In this document: one piece after another, positions 38,201 through 53,200 of the stretch | How the letters are laid out: each line of letters starts with the position of its first letter | How positions within the stretch are numbered: the first letter of the stretch is position 1 | Origin: Trichostrongylus colubriformis | Lineage: Eukaryota > Nematoda > Chromadorea > Rhabditida > Trichostrongylidae | DNA length: 64,000 nt | Assembly (NCBI GenBank): GCA_963978905.1 | Contig: OZ022257.1 | Location: forward strand, 52,780,873 to 52,844,872 | Reading direction: 5' to 3' | The notes under the pieces: model-generated | What the model was told of the DNA's origin: nothing | Seen by the model: the letters and a program-made list of their open reading frames with translations, nothing else | Database searches by the model: none | Program-made: the position numbers and the translations under genes

Positions 38201-41200
38201 AGTAGTTCATGCATCATTTTGTGAAGTTGCCTTATCGAACACGTCACTAAACGATAGAAATGGCAGTGCGTTACTCATCATCGGTTATCGCTGAGCAAAA
38301 GGGGCACAAAAGTGTGTTTGCGATGCCGCCACCGTTAACTCATCGATAAGACAACAGACACACCCCGCCAGCAGTTCTCCAGATTCGTTTTTGTACCAAC
38401 TGCAGTAGCTGTCGGGAAAGAAAAAGCATGAAAAGTTCTGGTCCCAGACAGATATTTCGTAGTAGCACTAAGTCGAGACAGAAAAAAACGAATTTTCGGA
38501 AACTCGCTTTTTCAAACATGAACGGACTTATGACTGTACCATTACTACAACTTACAACGGCATGGCTCAATCGCTGAATAATTCAGGTCACCCTTATTCT
38601 CCCTTTTCCCACCTTCTCCAGTTGCAAGCAGGCTTCTGCGGCGGGCAGTGAAAAAACCATAAATATCAATAAAAAAGTGGTACATAGTACCTGTGATTGT
38701 GAAGTGAAGTGTTATTATTCACTTACTACATAAATGATTATAGATATAAATTTTTCCTGCCAACAAAAAGCTGTTCTCAACTAAAAAGGGGAAAACGTGT
38801 CTATAGTATGTACATATTATTCGATGACATTTTAAGAGACTATGATACAAGAACCTGCTCATAAAACAGGAGATCAATTCAAAATTAGTCTCGAAAGCAT
38901 GCTTTTTTTGTTGTCAAATGATCTTGATAAATCGCTCCTGAATGAAAAAATGTCAACAGCCGCTGTTATATGGAAATACTCAAAATTAGTTCTCCCATTA
39001 TATAATAGTAATATCACATTAACAAGCTGCTTCCAAAATATTAAATCTAAAAATCTAGATCGCGAAAATGTCTGACCCTTTGAATTCCTCCGAGAACAAA
39101 CACGATCGTTTTAGGGAGGCAAATTATGAAATAGCTATAAATGTAGCCCGATTCTGATATGTTTGATTGAATGAATAATGAAGGAAACCATAGAATAACG
39201 AAATGTTTCCGAATACAATCAACAAATTCGGCGAAACTATACATAAAATACGGAAATGGTTCCCAATGAAGACTGGAAACTGCCGAATAAATCATCCGTA
39301 CACATGTCACCTCTGATATGAAGAAAGGGTCCGAATGGCAGGTTAGGCACTCCGATAAGAACAAACACTTGACCGTTCGTGTCAAAATCTTTCATGCGCA
39401 TTTCCAATGATAAAACAACATAAAACACACTCGCTAAAAGCTTCGAGAGCAATGCCGGGGATCTTCGATCCATTCGAGCATTCAAATTAAGCTGAAATAA
39501 GTATCCACTCCCGTCAGTATGACAGAATTTGAATTGTAGCCGAATCCTTGGCCAAAATACACGTGAAACAATTTCGTCGAAGTTGCCTGCTTACAGAAAT
39601 AGTTTCCACCCCAAAGCCCACTTCATACCCCCCTGCTTCTGAATGCTACTATTTTTCGTCGTCCTCATGAAGCTCGAGCTGACTACCCAATGAAAGCCCG
39701 TTAATGGTGCCCTATGCCATCTCTCCAGTTTTTTCCTCATGGGCGGACCAAGTAGTAGCGCCTGAACAAATCACTTTCTACAAGATTATTGGAGATTTGA
39801 ATAGAATGACGTTTTTAAAACTTCTTTTTCTCACCTCGAGCACTAAATCATGTTATAGATAAATGCCTGACAAGACTTGTTTTTTGAAAATTTTCTGGAA
39901 ATTACTGTTTCACCTATTTGAAACAAGTCAGTAGTTGAAAAAGTAGCCGATCACTTCCGAAGACGGTATTTGCCCCTGATTACGACTTATTCTTCTCGCA
40001 CTCTAATAAACGCCTATTGGTACATTTAGGAAATCGAGGAACAAAAACCAAAAAACTTTACAATTTACAAAAAAGCATCTCGTAGAGCTCACTGAGCGGA
40101 CTAACGGAATGAACTTCTCCATCAGAAATACGAGTTCTTAGTGATATAAAGGGAGAAACGCGGATCCACATTTTTGCGTTTTCTTAAACAGAAATTGAGT
40201 GGAATTGAGTGAAATTTTTCAAAAAACAGGGTGGTTATCGTAATGGCGGTTGTTCAGCAGATCAAAGGCTTGTTGAGACCAACTCACCCGAAGTTCCTCT
40301 GTCTCAGCTAATTATGTAATACTAGCGCTATCTGAGGGCTGAATTAAACGTTATACAGTATCCCTATATTAGACGCTAGATCGAGTAAAAAAATTGCTGG
40401 GATATGCTGTAGCATATCCTATGTACGCACCACACCAAAATTGCTGCACACTACACATGCTCAATTTCGGTTGAAAGTTGTCGTAGATTCCGAGTTTCCA
40501 GTAGCGGCACGAGAAAGAGTAGCTTGTATGAAACCGCGAACCACAACTCCCTCGATTTTCATAACAAAGTTTTGGAGCCAAATGAAATGTTGCTAATAAA
40601 TTTCTTCAAAACACAAAGGTATAAAAAGTACGTCCAAATAAAAGGCTGTAAAAGTCGGTGAGATAAGAGAAGAATGTCAACTGCAAAAGCGCCGGAAATC
40701 ACGTGCATAACATTTATGCATGCAATCGTCAAAAACGCTTATACAAACCATATCGCTGAACATATGCACAGAAAAAGGTTCTATAAACTTTCATACGCAG
40801 CTGAAAAAAGCATTTTACAGAAAAGAGAACACAAAAGAAGGCCAAAATGGTCAAAAAAGTTTTTTTCGTGACCGAGTTGTTGAGAATGTGAAATAAACCT
40901 AGAATGGCAGCAAAATGACTAAGATTAGGTATTTACTGGGGTTAACTTTGGGATAGGGCTGGCATCACATCGGTCTCGTGTATCATACCAGATCAACCAA
41001 AGAATAGCTTACTAATATAAGCGCCTCGAAACAGCCAGTAAGCGAGATCTGAGGTGATTTCAAAGAAGATTGGAGGTGAAATCGTGGTTCTCGAATGCAC
41101 AAAGACCTCCACAAGATATAACGTGCCGATAATTTTGAGGAATTCGCAAAAACTGGATAAAAGACCTCCACTTGGAGCTTGGAATACCGGGCACTGATTT

Positions 41201-44200
41201 CGGAATAGAATCTGCTGCTCGAATTTCACACGGCCAAGAAGTATCGGCAGGTATCCGATTCGGATGTTCTTGAGAGCGGCAGGTATCCGACTTTGGATGT
41301 TCTTGAGAGAAGCACGGATCAAGCAACTTTTCGAAGGCTCAATGTGAAGCACAAGGGTGTAACGTAGCCGCCAACTAGTAGTATGCAAAATGGCCTTCGT
41401 CGAAAATGAGAGGATCATGCGATAGTACACCTGAAGTCGCTCGAAACTCAGCGCTCCTTTTTTTGCTCATCAAAAACATAGAAATCAAGCCAAAATTTTT
41501 GGCATTAATCAGTTCCTTCTGCAGGATGCGCACGCTTTCTAGTTCCATACAGAACCGTGATGGCATGAGAGTGGCATATGGCCTAAACAATGGATTGCGG
41601 GGGCCAGCCCATGTATCATATGTATAAGCAATGCTTTTATCCTCCCAGACAAGTCTGACACCAATTCACCAACTTCGGACGGATGGAGGCTTGGTTTGCT
41701 TGAACCAGCATTGATGCGGGTTTTCCGTGCACCACGAGAGTGGGGTGCGCACCACCTGCTACAACATGTACCAACTTAGCCCTACCAATGACATGAATTC
41801 TTCAGGTTTTTTCATACACACTTAGAGGGATAATTTTTTTTGTACAGTACTTGGGCAGAGTATGCACACTCATCTGCTACACTTGAAAATAGTGCTATTG
41901 CCAAAGTGAAAAATAATTTAATGATAAAAGGGCATGTGGGGAAGAATTGGAATTGTAAAAATTCCGATTAAAAAACAGAAAAGGATGGCGGAATAACATT
42001 TCATCTCCGTTTATTCCAATTTTTTTTTATATTTTCTACCCATCTTTCAAATTTTTGGGCAAAGGCACAAAAGTTTACATACCTTCGTAAGTGAGGGAAG
42101 TGTTACTTCGCAAGATGGTGACTAAACTGAATACGTGGTCAGACGCCCATAATTGGCAGTGGTTGTTATGTTTGCAGGTCTCAAGAAAAATAAACACGCC
42201 AAAATACCATAAACATACCATAAACATAACATACGTGATCGATTTTCAAGTATGTTTATTTGACCTCCTTTTTACTAGAGCAGCAGCTAAACATCACATC
42301 TACGACAGGATGGAGTGCCTTCGAAAAATTTACGGTGGTTGGTGCATCCATAACATTATTGAGAGGTAATGAATTTTGCTCTAGAATTTTGAGACTAGGG
42401 CTGACAACAAATTGAACTTCTGAACAGCTGCTCAAGAGTGAACAATGAAAAAGTCACGTTCTATAATAGCATAATAAAGATTCCGGTCATACAAAGCATG
42501 GTGAAAGATGCTCAATAATTTTCACATGATTGCTCAGCAGGAAGCCGAGAATAGGTACAAACAGGAGTATATGAATGTCACCCGGCTGATTTTATCGATG
42601 ATTTTCGGAGAGCAGTTAGGCGAAAGAAGCCATAAGGAATGCAAACGCGAGGCATTCCCATACTTGTCTAGAAGAGCAGAAAGTTACGTTGTCACGCATC
42701 ATATGAAATTTATAGCTATTTAGTTTTTTGTTTGTTTATCACTGCCTGTTTTTGTTTGTTTTCAATTTGTACTTTCACAATGGTACATCTTCGCAACAAA
42801 TCTTCCTAACTTAGTTAATAGTGGTTGAACAACATGTGTGCTGCTATTATATGTCCTCAAAAGTTTCTAGCTGATCCAGAGGGTACATTTTGAAATCGGT
42901 GATACAATGTTGCGGAACCAGTTTAGCATAGCCTCTGTGAGAGAGACCTGCGCCATGAATAACCCCTTATAATATTGTACGTAAGCATCATTTCTACCAC
43001 CCAGAAACTACCGTGATTTCATGGGCGCCCTTATCGCAAAGCCCTACAATCCCTCTAATGCCATAAAACGTGAGTTCCGGCAGCTGTGAAGTAGTTTGAT
43101 TTACGGATCATGAAACATAGTGCATAGTTCATTGGATGACCTCATTCAGGTGAATGTATTTGTAATCCTGCTCAGTGAAGCTTAAACCATGCACGTAGGT
43201 ATATATTTGCGAAAACTTATGACTAACTCAGACTAATGGCAGTTTCCTTAAAGCCACGACACTAGCATAAGACTCTTTGACCTCAATTTACCGTGAGACT
43301 GTTTGAAGTAATCCAAACCTTCGGAATTCTAGAGGATGAGGTGCTTTTTGAGGTTCTTCACAAGTTACTCAGTGCTTCAAGTTATGTTTGCCCCTAGAAA
43401 AGGCCAAAAGGTCGAAAAAAATCTATCAAACAAGGGCAAGAATGAATGAAATTAGATACCCTTAGTGTCTTTATAAACTTGAAACAACGAAGATTCCATT
43501 ATGCTTGTCTTCCAATTGCGGTCACTACAAAAGGTATTAGGTGAAGGATATTTCTTTGTTCCAGTGTGCGATAAAAAATGACGATTATTTGAGATAAACT
43601 AGCTGACGCTTGCTACTTCTTTTCCAGATACTTCCTCAACGCGAAAGAGGGATCCTGGTAACCAAGGTCATGCTAAGCGCATCAATCTTCCATTTCATTA
43701 TTTTTCGCTCTTCATTTAAAAATTTTTTTCTCAAAATTTCTTAAAGTTTTAACTATTCAATTCTTTAAAAAACCTGGAAACCAGCTATTTTTGAAACATA
43801 TATCGATGGTATCGCAACGAGGTGGGAGGGGTGTCCCACTGGAGACGCTGTCTAAGCTCTGGAAGGGGAAAACAACTGATTGCCTTATTCATTGAGGCCC
43901 TACAGCTTATTGTTAGGAGTATCTGCTTAAATGTGCATCTTAGCACGTTAATGACGGCTGGATGCTCATTACTGTTCAACATTTTATGTTGTTCCCACCC
44001 CCTCAATGCGATATTACCGAAAAATCATACAAACATATTTATTTGGCACATGAGAATCGTCTACCGGAGCAAATGGATTTTTCTTCTAATCTCTTATTTT
44101 TATGTGTAAGGTAAGCGAAAGATGCAACCAACGCACCGTATCCGAGCTTAATAGCGGCCACCTTAATCGGAAAGGTAAACTGAAATACTTCTTGGCAAAG

Positions 44201-47200
44201 CTCATCCCTCGGTGGTTGGTATTCCTAGATCAGCTGAAGATTACGGAAGACCTGAACTCGAGCTGGATGACCAGGTGAACAGATATGACGTTGGGAGAGG
44301 GAAGCGTAGAGGAGTGGACTCCCGCGATCATTTAACCCCATCACTTTGCGTCGATATCTATGAAATCGCGTGACTCATACCTGCGATAGCAAATGTTCGT
44401 GGAGCGATTAAACGTACGAAAAGCTCTCCGAACACTACCCATTCAGATAGCCGTGGCACTATGCAGTGGGTGCAGTGCACCAGCCATTGCATGATTATAT
44501 ACCAGGGAAAAGTTAGCCTTGAAAGAAAATGCCTGATCGGGAAGAGATGCTCGGAAGGACAAGCCGGGGTGAGAGGCCCAAAGAGGAACAACAGGAATTA
44601 ACTAAAGGTGCTTGACAGCTGAAACAGCTCGCACGGACCCAATCAAGTGATCCTGCCGGGTTGATAATACAGCTCCACCAGTAATGGGCCAAATTAAGCA
44701 AAAATATTTGCAGTTCAATGTGAAAAATCGCGATATATAATTGCGCACGAGTTTTTAAATGGCCCAATAAAAGATATGAAGAATTAATTGGACGGTTTTC
44801 ACCACTCGGAAGATGTATGAAATGGGAGCCGGGAGCAATGATGAATACTTCTAATTGCTCGTGTGGGCAAGCATATCACCACATTAGTACTTCAATGGCC
44901 ACCTAGGCATGCTGGAGGTCTTAACACCTTTGAGTTGATAATGACCCGTTGTTAATCAACTAATTCTATTTTTTAGACGGAAGGGTGGCGCTTCATTCTG
45001 ATTGAATTACCCTGATCCTTAATTCTTCACATGAGCACCTCAATTGCCTAGCCTCACAGCATTACGATGAGACAAGTCACCACTCACTGCACATCACTTA
45101 TGATATGCGCCACGCAATCCACTCCACCCAAGAATTATTCAAGCATTTGAATGCAGCAATTTGTCCACATGTACAGTACATAATCTGAGAGAGTGGCTCG
45201 CGTACGAGTCAATATTGTTCACTATGTATTACGCATTAAATTTGCATCCAGCTAGTTAGTTCGAAGGACTGGAAGGCTTGAATAAATTGGATGAGATTCG
45301 ACTCGGAAAGTCGCACGGTAGCAGATGCCATTACTGTTGCCTTACTTCGTCACTAAGCACATCTAGGAGCTCTGAAGCTAAGCCTACCAGCCAAGTGGCT
45401 ACTGGTTCCATCGATCACTGTCAGGCTTATCATGTAAAAAACTCTCCATTCTATGTAGAGCACGGGTTTTTTGATAGATTGTTTGGGTTTACTTGCTCCA
45501 GATTCTCAAAGTTTCACACTTTCTGTACTGTTCGTAGAGTGCTTCACACTTTCTATACTGTTTGCAGGGTCCACATAAGTTTCAAAATGCTTCCCCCCAA
45601 CAATTTGAGTGCTCAGTTAGTTGATTAAGTTCCTGGCGTAGTGACAGGTGGCGTACCCGCTAACTCTCATGGTGAGAGGATCAAATTCTCATCACTGCCC
45701 ACCCAGTTCAGCCAGGCCTTATATCCCCTCAGAGTACAAGATTGGTAGCTTATTTCCATGAAAGGACAGTGACTTGTACTCCACCTGACCTCCGCAAGTC
45801 ACTGTAAACGCACAATCACATGCATTTCCCTGCCTACATTCACCACTACTTTTAAAGGAAATAGAGTGCATGGCGTATCCCAAAGTGGACTGGTATACGT
45901 CAAAAACCGAAGCTTTATTCTTTATGTTTCTTTTTGTCATTCTTGAAGCTCTTGATCATTAATATAAGCTGATGTAATTTCTTTTTCAAAATCATCCCAC
46001 ATTACCAGCGGTGGAGAAAATGCTTTTCTGCGGTGCGTAGAAGAAAGCCTTAAAGGAAGCGCCGGCATTCACAATGGAAGCAACAGCGAAAATCAATGGT
46101 TACTGGATGGAGAAAGCTTGCAAGCGACCAAGTTAGAAAAGAATAGTAAGTGATACGAATAGTATGCATATGCAATTATGATTTTGAATGCAGGACTGTA
46201 GCTTTGTCTGGTCTACAATATATAACAGCACATTAGTATGCTGCGAAGGATCCGCCAGGCAAACAATTGTCACAATTCAAATCGTTCGTGCAACGTGTTC
46301 TCTCAATCTTCCCACGATGAAACCTGATGAAACCGAAATCAGTTATAACATCTTAAGAGCATCAGAAAAGAAGCGACAGAGACAAGCAGAACTGAGAACC
46401 ATGTTCGTGGAACGAAAAGGCCAGTTATAAAGAAATAAGCTGTAGCGAAACTCGCGATAAAAAGCGTGCCTTTGGAAACTCTATCGCCATCCCCTAAGCA
46501 TCACATTGTGCTGTAGCGCTTCACGGCGCTGCTAACGTAGTAAAATGTTCGCGGTTGGCTAATACAGACCCTCACCACCTGCTTCTACCCATCAGCGGCC
46601 AGTGATGGAGAAAGGGCGAAGGCGAAGCAGTAAAAAGTGGCGTTTAGACCTCGCATTCTTGGCCAGTTCATTCAGTAGTTCTCTGCAGCTGCGTTACTCA
46701 GCCCCTCGACTCTAACACATCACTTATCAAGCAATAAAAATACCACTTCCGGTTTATTTACGTGCCAAAACGACATCACCTCACTAGATCGCAAGCACCT
46801 GCACAAAATCATTCTACGACAGTGCGTTGTTACAGGTTGCTTTTAGAATTCAGCCACCCAATTAAAAGACGCAATAATCGTTATTCTAATTGTATTCTAA
46901 ACTATAAAGTCTTGCTAGCTGATTTGAAGAGGCCTAACATCATTGACTGTGATTTATTCTAATTGTATTCTGCACTGAAAGCCTTGCTGGCTCATTTGGA
47001 GAGGTCTAGCATGCACTGGCTGTTCTTCTATGTTTTATCAGTGTAGTGTTCACTTTAGCGCTAATAATCTCATCGAAGATGGTAAAGTGACAGGTGGCGC
47101 GCACTTCCCCTCATGGCGCGGGGATCGAATCCAGCATCAAGGTCCGCCCACACAAACCAAGTCGTCCTCTGCTCTAGGTTAGGTGAACAGGTAGGAAACT

Positions 47201-50200
47201 GAGGAGAGACACCGCTGTCGAGCACATGGGCTGGGCCCCACAGTCATGTATAAGGCAATCGCATTCACTTGTTATCACGACTATGAACAGAACCAGAATA
47301 CGCGGCGCTTTCCAACTGGAATCGAACAACGGCGAAAACACTATCCTCAATCCTCTGGTTTTAGTTTGCTATGAAAAGTTGGTGATGCTCTTCAATCGTA
47401 CATAATTAGTGGTTTCGAAATTTGACTAATGCTATCCGAAGCAGGAGTAAATGCTCAGAATATTAATTCAACTGAAAGTCTGAATATATTACGACTCTGA
47501 TTCGAAATGAAATCTAGCTGAACCATTCATAAAAGATAATTTAATGTGAGAATCTACATAAAAAAAACTTCAAGAATTATCCATGCCGTTTCGGAACGCT
47601 GAAGGTCGCACTGAGGGGAAAGGTGCTGAAGTGAAAGTGTTAAAAATTCATCATTCAAGGAGATCTTTTTAGGTGCAGAAGCAAAAATACAAAAGCATTC
47701 GCAAAACTCGAAAACAAAAGAGCAAGGTGCGGAGGCGGAACGAAGTCGGGTTACTACAGGTAGTTGGAATATATTTGATTTCTGCGATGGCGATGATTTG
47801 AGAGTTCCCTGGTTGTGTTATTCGCGGATTTTTGAAATGTGCTTGCGCAGCTTATTAACATAACACGCAGAAAGTTCGTCCCTTATCACCATTTTCCTCT
47901 TGTTTCATATGAAGCTATCCAAAAACTTCAAAGTAGTCAAGCAAACCAAAATAAAATTATAATGAAATACAGCATTAATGTAAAGGATAATGCAGTTGTA
48001 CAAAAACAATAAATAAAAACAGATTAAATTACTGTAGTGTAGTAAAAATTTTGTCTCGCAAAATCTCGCAAAATTTTGTTCTAACGTATAATAATAATTA
48101 CTGTAAACACGGCAGCTAGGGGCTGAAAGAATGGAACTTGGGACTGGGAGCATGAAGGAAGTGTCGCACCGATGTACTCACGAATGTGATGGTGAGTAGT
48201 TGAAGTAATGGAAACTGAAGGAAACGAAAGAAAAAACCCCAAGCACAAAAATAGTTGAAATAAAAATCAAAAGCGGAATGGTAGAACAGAAAATAAATCT
48301 GAAGGTGACTGCTGCAGTGAAAACTTGGTATTCATGCTCAAATAAGTGCAGCAACAACATACACAATACAGTGTTTAATTATTCTTGTAACCCACGTGTT
48401 TGTGAAATTGGTGAAATAATCCCTGAATAAAGTGCTGAATTAGTCCGATAAAGAGACCGCAAAATTATTTTTCATAAACAACACTTTTGTGCACCCAGAC
48501 AGCTGCTCGCTTTAATCAGTATAACTTGAAAATTGTAGAATAAAATATAACCACGAAATGTGAGAAAAACGCTGGAGATTGTTGCATTAACCCATCTGCG
48601 GCAAAATTACATTGATTTAGACAAATGTGAGCAGGTCCCGTTATGCAGACCTTAAGAACTTCGACAGAACGGAAATTGTTTAATGCTTGCGGAAACATGT
48701 TTTTGTCGAACAAAAAAGATTTAAAGCATGTTTTTAGCCGGAATATAGGTGAGCGGACTACGGCTTACCTATAAATCAGAATTATCTTTTTAATTCAAAA
48801 AGCAAAACCTCACTGCTCATGAAAAACAGTGAAATATTAAGACATATGAGCCCAAGGTCAAGAATGGGTCGAAGAATTCTTGGAGGTTATGAGGGGAAAG
48901 TAGGGTGGGTCGTTATTCTAAAACTCCTCCGAGGACCCCTTAATACCCAGTAGTGATTTTGGACCAATGAGGGCTCTGTTTCCTGAAAAATGGTTTGCAC
49001 CTATAATCACAGTACTACTGTAGGTAGCATCGCTGCGATTATCCACTTGGTGACCCTTTTCCTTCCTTTAGAAGTCTTGGTGTAGTGAAGAAAATTGTTC
49101 TCGACACTAAGCTCGACCCTCTGAATGAGACAAGAACTACGTGTTATACACTTCTGTTTACAAAAAGCGATAACGAAAAATGGAAGCACTTGTTCGCTCA
49201 CTGGGCGCCCATAATGTCGGCTAGATTACCATGTAAGGTGTCAAGTAATAATCAAGTTATTGTCGCCCTCGTATGGAAAGGAATGAACGTGGGTGAAGGA
49301 TCAACAAAAGGTCCACTGCCAGATCAAAGGGCTTTTATACGCCAGTGCTTCCTTCATCGTGTCAGAAACATTCGAAAACCCTCGAATGTCGAAGAGCGAG
49401 ATCAATCTGATTACCACCACTGGTAGGTAGCAGCGCCATCGTCATACGAATCGTTTTATGGGTATCTTCACAAAAGCGAAGATTGAAATATTGATCAGAC
49501 TACTGATTCCCATAAAAAACCTCAGGGCAGAAGTACTGCGAACAATTTGAACGGGCAATGCTAAAAATCCGGGATGGGAGCATGGAATGCGCATTGGGCT
49601 TACCAGTTCGAAAACTTGCTAAAAATCCTTAGCTACCTTATAACAGTTTGGAGTTTACGGCTGCATGTTATGAGAATTCAATAACAAAACGCTTTCACCT
49701 TGAAAATCAAGCAGATATCAGTATCCAAAACAGGTAGACAAAACGTAAGGCCGACTTGTTTACTAACGGTGTCCGGCACAGCACCGCTTACCGAGACTGT
49801 GTTTAGCAGTAAATAGCAGAAATACAGCGGATTAACATCGCTCATTGGAGGCATCATTAAAAAGAGAAACAAGTGTTAAAAAATGTTGAAAATATCGAAT
49901 ATACGCAAGATGTCCATGGGACGTTGGTCCAATCACAGAATGCTCAAAAACTAATAAATAATACAAAAAATTCTACGTCGTTAAACAGTCAGTTGTTGAA
50001 CGAGCAGCGAGAACCTTCTTTTTCAACATTGAAGACAGAAAAAAAAATTTCCCAAACTTACTGGCTTTGGTCTTCTACCAAGTGTGAAGTGTCGTGCCGG
50101 ACTGGGTTGATTGACGTGACTGTTTCTGGAAACGAAGAAATCCAAAAATAAATTATTCAGAATGGGATGTAGCAACAACTAGCGCGGTTAATGGCAAAAT

Positions 50201-53200
50201 GGACCGTCAGGGCGATTTATAAAGAGTCTTCCAGGAAGAGTCAGTAGGTATAAGGATTTATAGGGTGATTTATCAAGGTGGTTTACAGAACGATTCATGA
50301 AGAGTATTCCAGGAAAAGGCACTATTGAGCTGAACCAGCCCAAACGATTGAGTTCTCCCAAAGCATTAGGTCAGCAGTCGAGACAGCGAAAGCACAGTAT
50401 CTTTTTGATATCCCAGTGCCTGCCGAGTGCCGACCATTTTCAGTTCGTGTATAAGGCTTTCTTGAATGTACTCAACGAAAAATTCAAGTCAGAATTGGTC
50501 ACATCTTGGAAACTTCTGGAATGGGCTGTACTCATTCAGTATGCCCCAAAAGCAGCTGCTTCAATTTTACTGCGTTTCGTTAATTTTTAGCAAAAAAAAA
50601 AAATTCCAAAAAGCGTTAAGAAGTTGCAAGCCTCTTATCAGAAAGGTCTGAAGGTCAGTTCCTCCACAAAGGCCTACTGTACCGCTAAGCGGTTTCGTGT
50701 TAAGAAATCGCGCGTAATCCCGAACACGATAAGAACTCGCAGAGAGTATTCAATTTGAAGCAACAAAGCGGTTTGCATCTTCCTGACGTGGTGGAAACTC
50801 TTTTATCAGCACTAGCGATTTTTTCACGGCTTCTACGCAGGATTCCGTGTTCGCACCCCGCCACCCCTTATCAAACACCCGTTACATCTGGGAGGGTCAC
50901 GAATTTCAGGTGGCTTGTTGATGTTCAGACATCAAATTTTATTATACAAAATAAAGTGTAGATAAGTGTCAAAAAAGTGTCAAAAAGGCATCCCTCTTGG
51001 TACTCACACAGTAAAAATCGTAGTTTTCAATACGCAGTAAGCTAAGTTATTTTCTGAATATTATGCAAACAGGCAACAGCACAGCCCACTGCACTCAAGT
51101 CGGTGTCCTTCACACCAACAGCTGATATGAAGCATGAGAAGCGAAAATGTGAGCGGCTCTATTTTTCAGATTCTCGTAAACGAAAGAGATCGTGCACCCT
51201 CTCTTTAAGGAAAAGGAAAGCTTTGAACCATTGGAGGACCTTGGTCACTCAGACGCGTAAGCAAGGTACACCGGGAGTCGAGGATTGCTCGACAGGGGCA
51301 CAGTACTTGACCAGACGGAGGAGGAAGCCTTCCCTGCAAGGGTTTGCGATGAGCGCCATAATCCAAATTTACAAAAGTAGAGGAGAAGCGGCGGGTTTTT
51401 TTCGCAGCGAAATCAGATGAGAAAATGTGAAGTAATTATCTTTTTGCTCAAGTAAGGATGCGTAGCAATAAAACACATTGCAACTATAAATTCCGGTAGT
51501 AGTGATGGTACCGTAGAGGTCGAAAAATGTTGGGGGGGGGGGGGTGTCGCATTTGGTATCATATGGGGAGTTTCTTACTGGAACGGCTGATATTCGACAC
51601 CTGATCGTAGGTGAGCCAAAAACCTTCAGCGTCGCTCTTGCCAAATGAGGCTACTGCATGAGGATGATAGTGAATTGTGGAGCGTCCCACTGTGTTACCT
51701 ATTCGAATGACTTCCAGCAGAAAACAGGCTCGACCCGCAAACCCTGACTGCGGCAACAGTGGTCTCAGTACATCCTCCACGACTTCACCATCTCGTAGCT
51801 ATTATCAAAGAACATAAGTCCTCCGCTCGATATACCTGAAGTATCTTCGTGCGCGAAGCCTACACTATTCCTAAGGTTTTATTTGATTCTGATGCCTTTT
51901 GATTTTGATGGCTATCCGGCCGGAGATTAGGACGATTTGCAGGACGGTCACATGCGTCCATCGACGTGCCCTCTCCCTCTCCGTCATCGTAGGTATGTAT
52001 AGGTCAGGATATTTTGCCAAAAGCTAGTGTCACATTACGCATTATCTACTGATCATCCACAATGAACAAAATTCATGTTGATAAATTCTTTCTAGTTGAA
52101 ATGACAAGACTTTGTCATGCTTTCAATACTTTTGCTGCTCCCCGTGTGAGGCCAATAATAAATAAATGAATAAATGAAATTTTTTATAAGGCCAGCGATA
52201 AATAAATAAATAAATAAATAAATAATTGATTAATTAATTAATTAATTAAATGGTCTCGCAAATCAAAATCAGGAAGTTAGAAAAGAGGGGCCCCGGTTGC
52301 ACAGCACTGAAGGCCTAAAAACGAAGGTTTTCTGTTTCATGAGTACTGCTGAGCGATGACTACATAGAAGGACTTGTTTGAGCGGACTTTGGAACAAAAA
52401 TTAGGCGAGAACTTAAACACATCTCTAGTCGAAGTGGTTAAGCTTACATTATGGTGTTCAAGACGGCAGATTCGAGCTGATCAATCACGTTATGTACACG
52501 AGCTGTATCCACCATAGCACTGTCGAATTTCAGATCTGCAATGCAGCGTGTTAAAGAGAGTCATTAAATAAAGACACATATGACAATCATAACAGACTGG
52601 CACTTCGACTAGCAACTATCAATGAAATTCAAAGAATGGACTGCATTCTGGTCTCATTTTTCATTGCTTTTTTCCATTTCTTTTTCTTTTATCGAAGAGT
52701 TAGTTTTAAGTGGTTCACTTGAGTGAAAAGAGGGTACAGTTTCCACCCAAAGAGTAAATGGATAAATGATTTTCGATGTGAAGAAAGATGCCAGAAAGAA
52801 TGGTAAATTGAACTGCACAGAAGTAGGAACGAGTGACGGTTTTACTTGCACCTATGGATGCACTATAATCCTGCCGCCACGGTGGCTACCTATAGTACCC
52901 CGTGACGAGACCTTTATCTTTACATCTCCGACATAGCATAATACTTATGAGTGACTCATGAGCGGAAAGAACGACCAACAGATGACCAAGAAAACAAGTG
53001 TGACTTGTTCGTCAAATACTACATAGTTGAACATTATAAAGGTTTCCTGCCCGGATTCGAGCTCAGATTTATTGTGGGACATCTGCTCTCAGTTTACTCA
53101 GAAGGTATACTGTGAGGAGATTTCTGGGATCGAACCCACTTGGCCAGCCAGAACTTGTCGGATAGCTCAGCCACATAAAAGTAGATTCCGGGAACAAGCC

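Larger units (their letters stand above)
31955..52447 (-). other. Very long intron region (about 20 kb)
   Basis: Between the N-terminal and F-BAR exon groups. It includes the two possible linker exons (51601-51870). It holds the palindromic and deleted mariners (33.8-35.4 kb), repeats at 33.4, 41.5, 45.6 and 47.1 kb, exon-like frames at 39311-39491 and 44381-44458, and homopolymers. I see nothing supportable in 35.5-39.2, 39.6-41.4, 42-44.3, 48.2-51.5 kb. Confidence 0.55.

Noticed and set aside
49085..50151. Plus-strand frames of 113 and 92 codons, the second with W..WSSTKCEVSC recalling a TSP-1 repeat
   Set aside because: Too few of the thrombospondin type 1 cysteines and no neighbouring exons; resemblance is probably chance.
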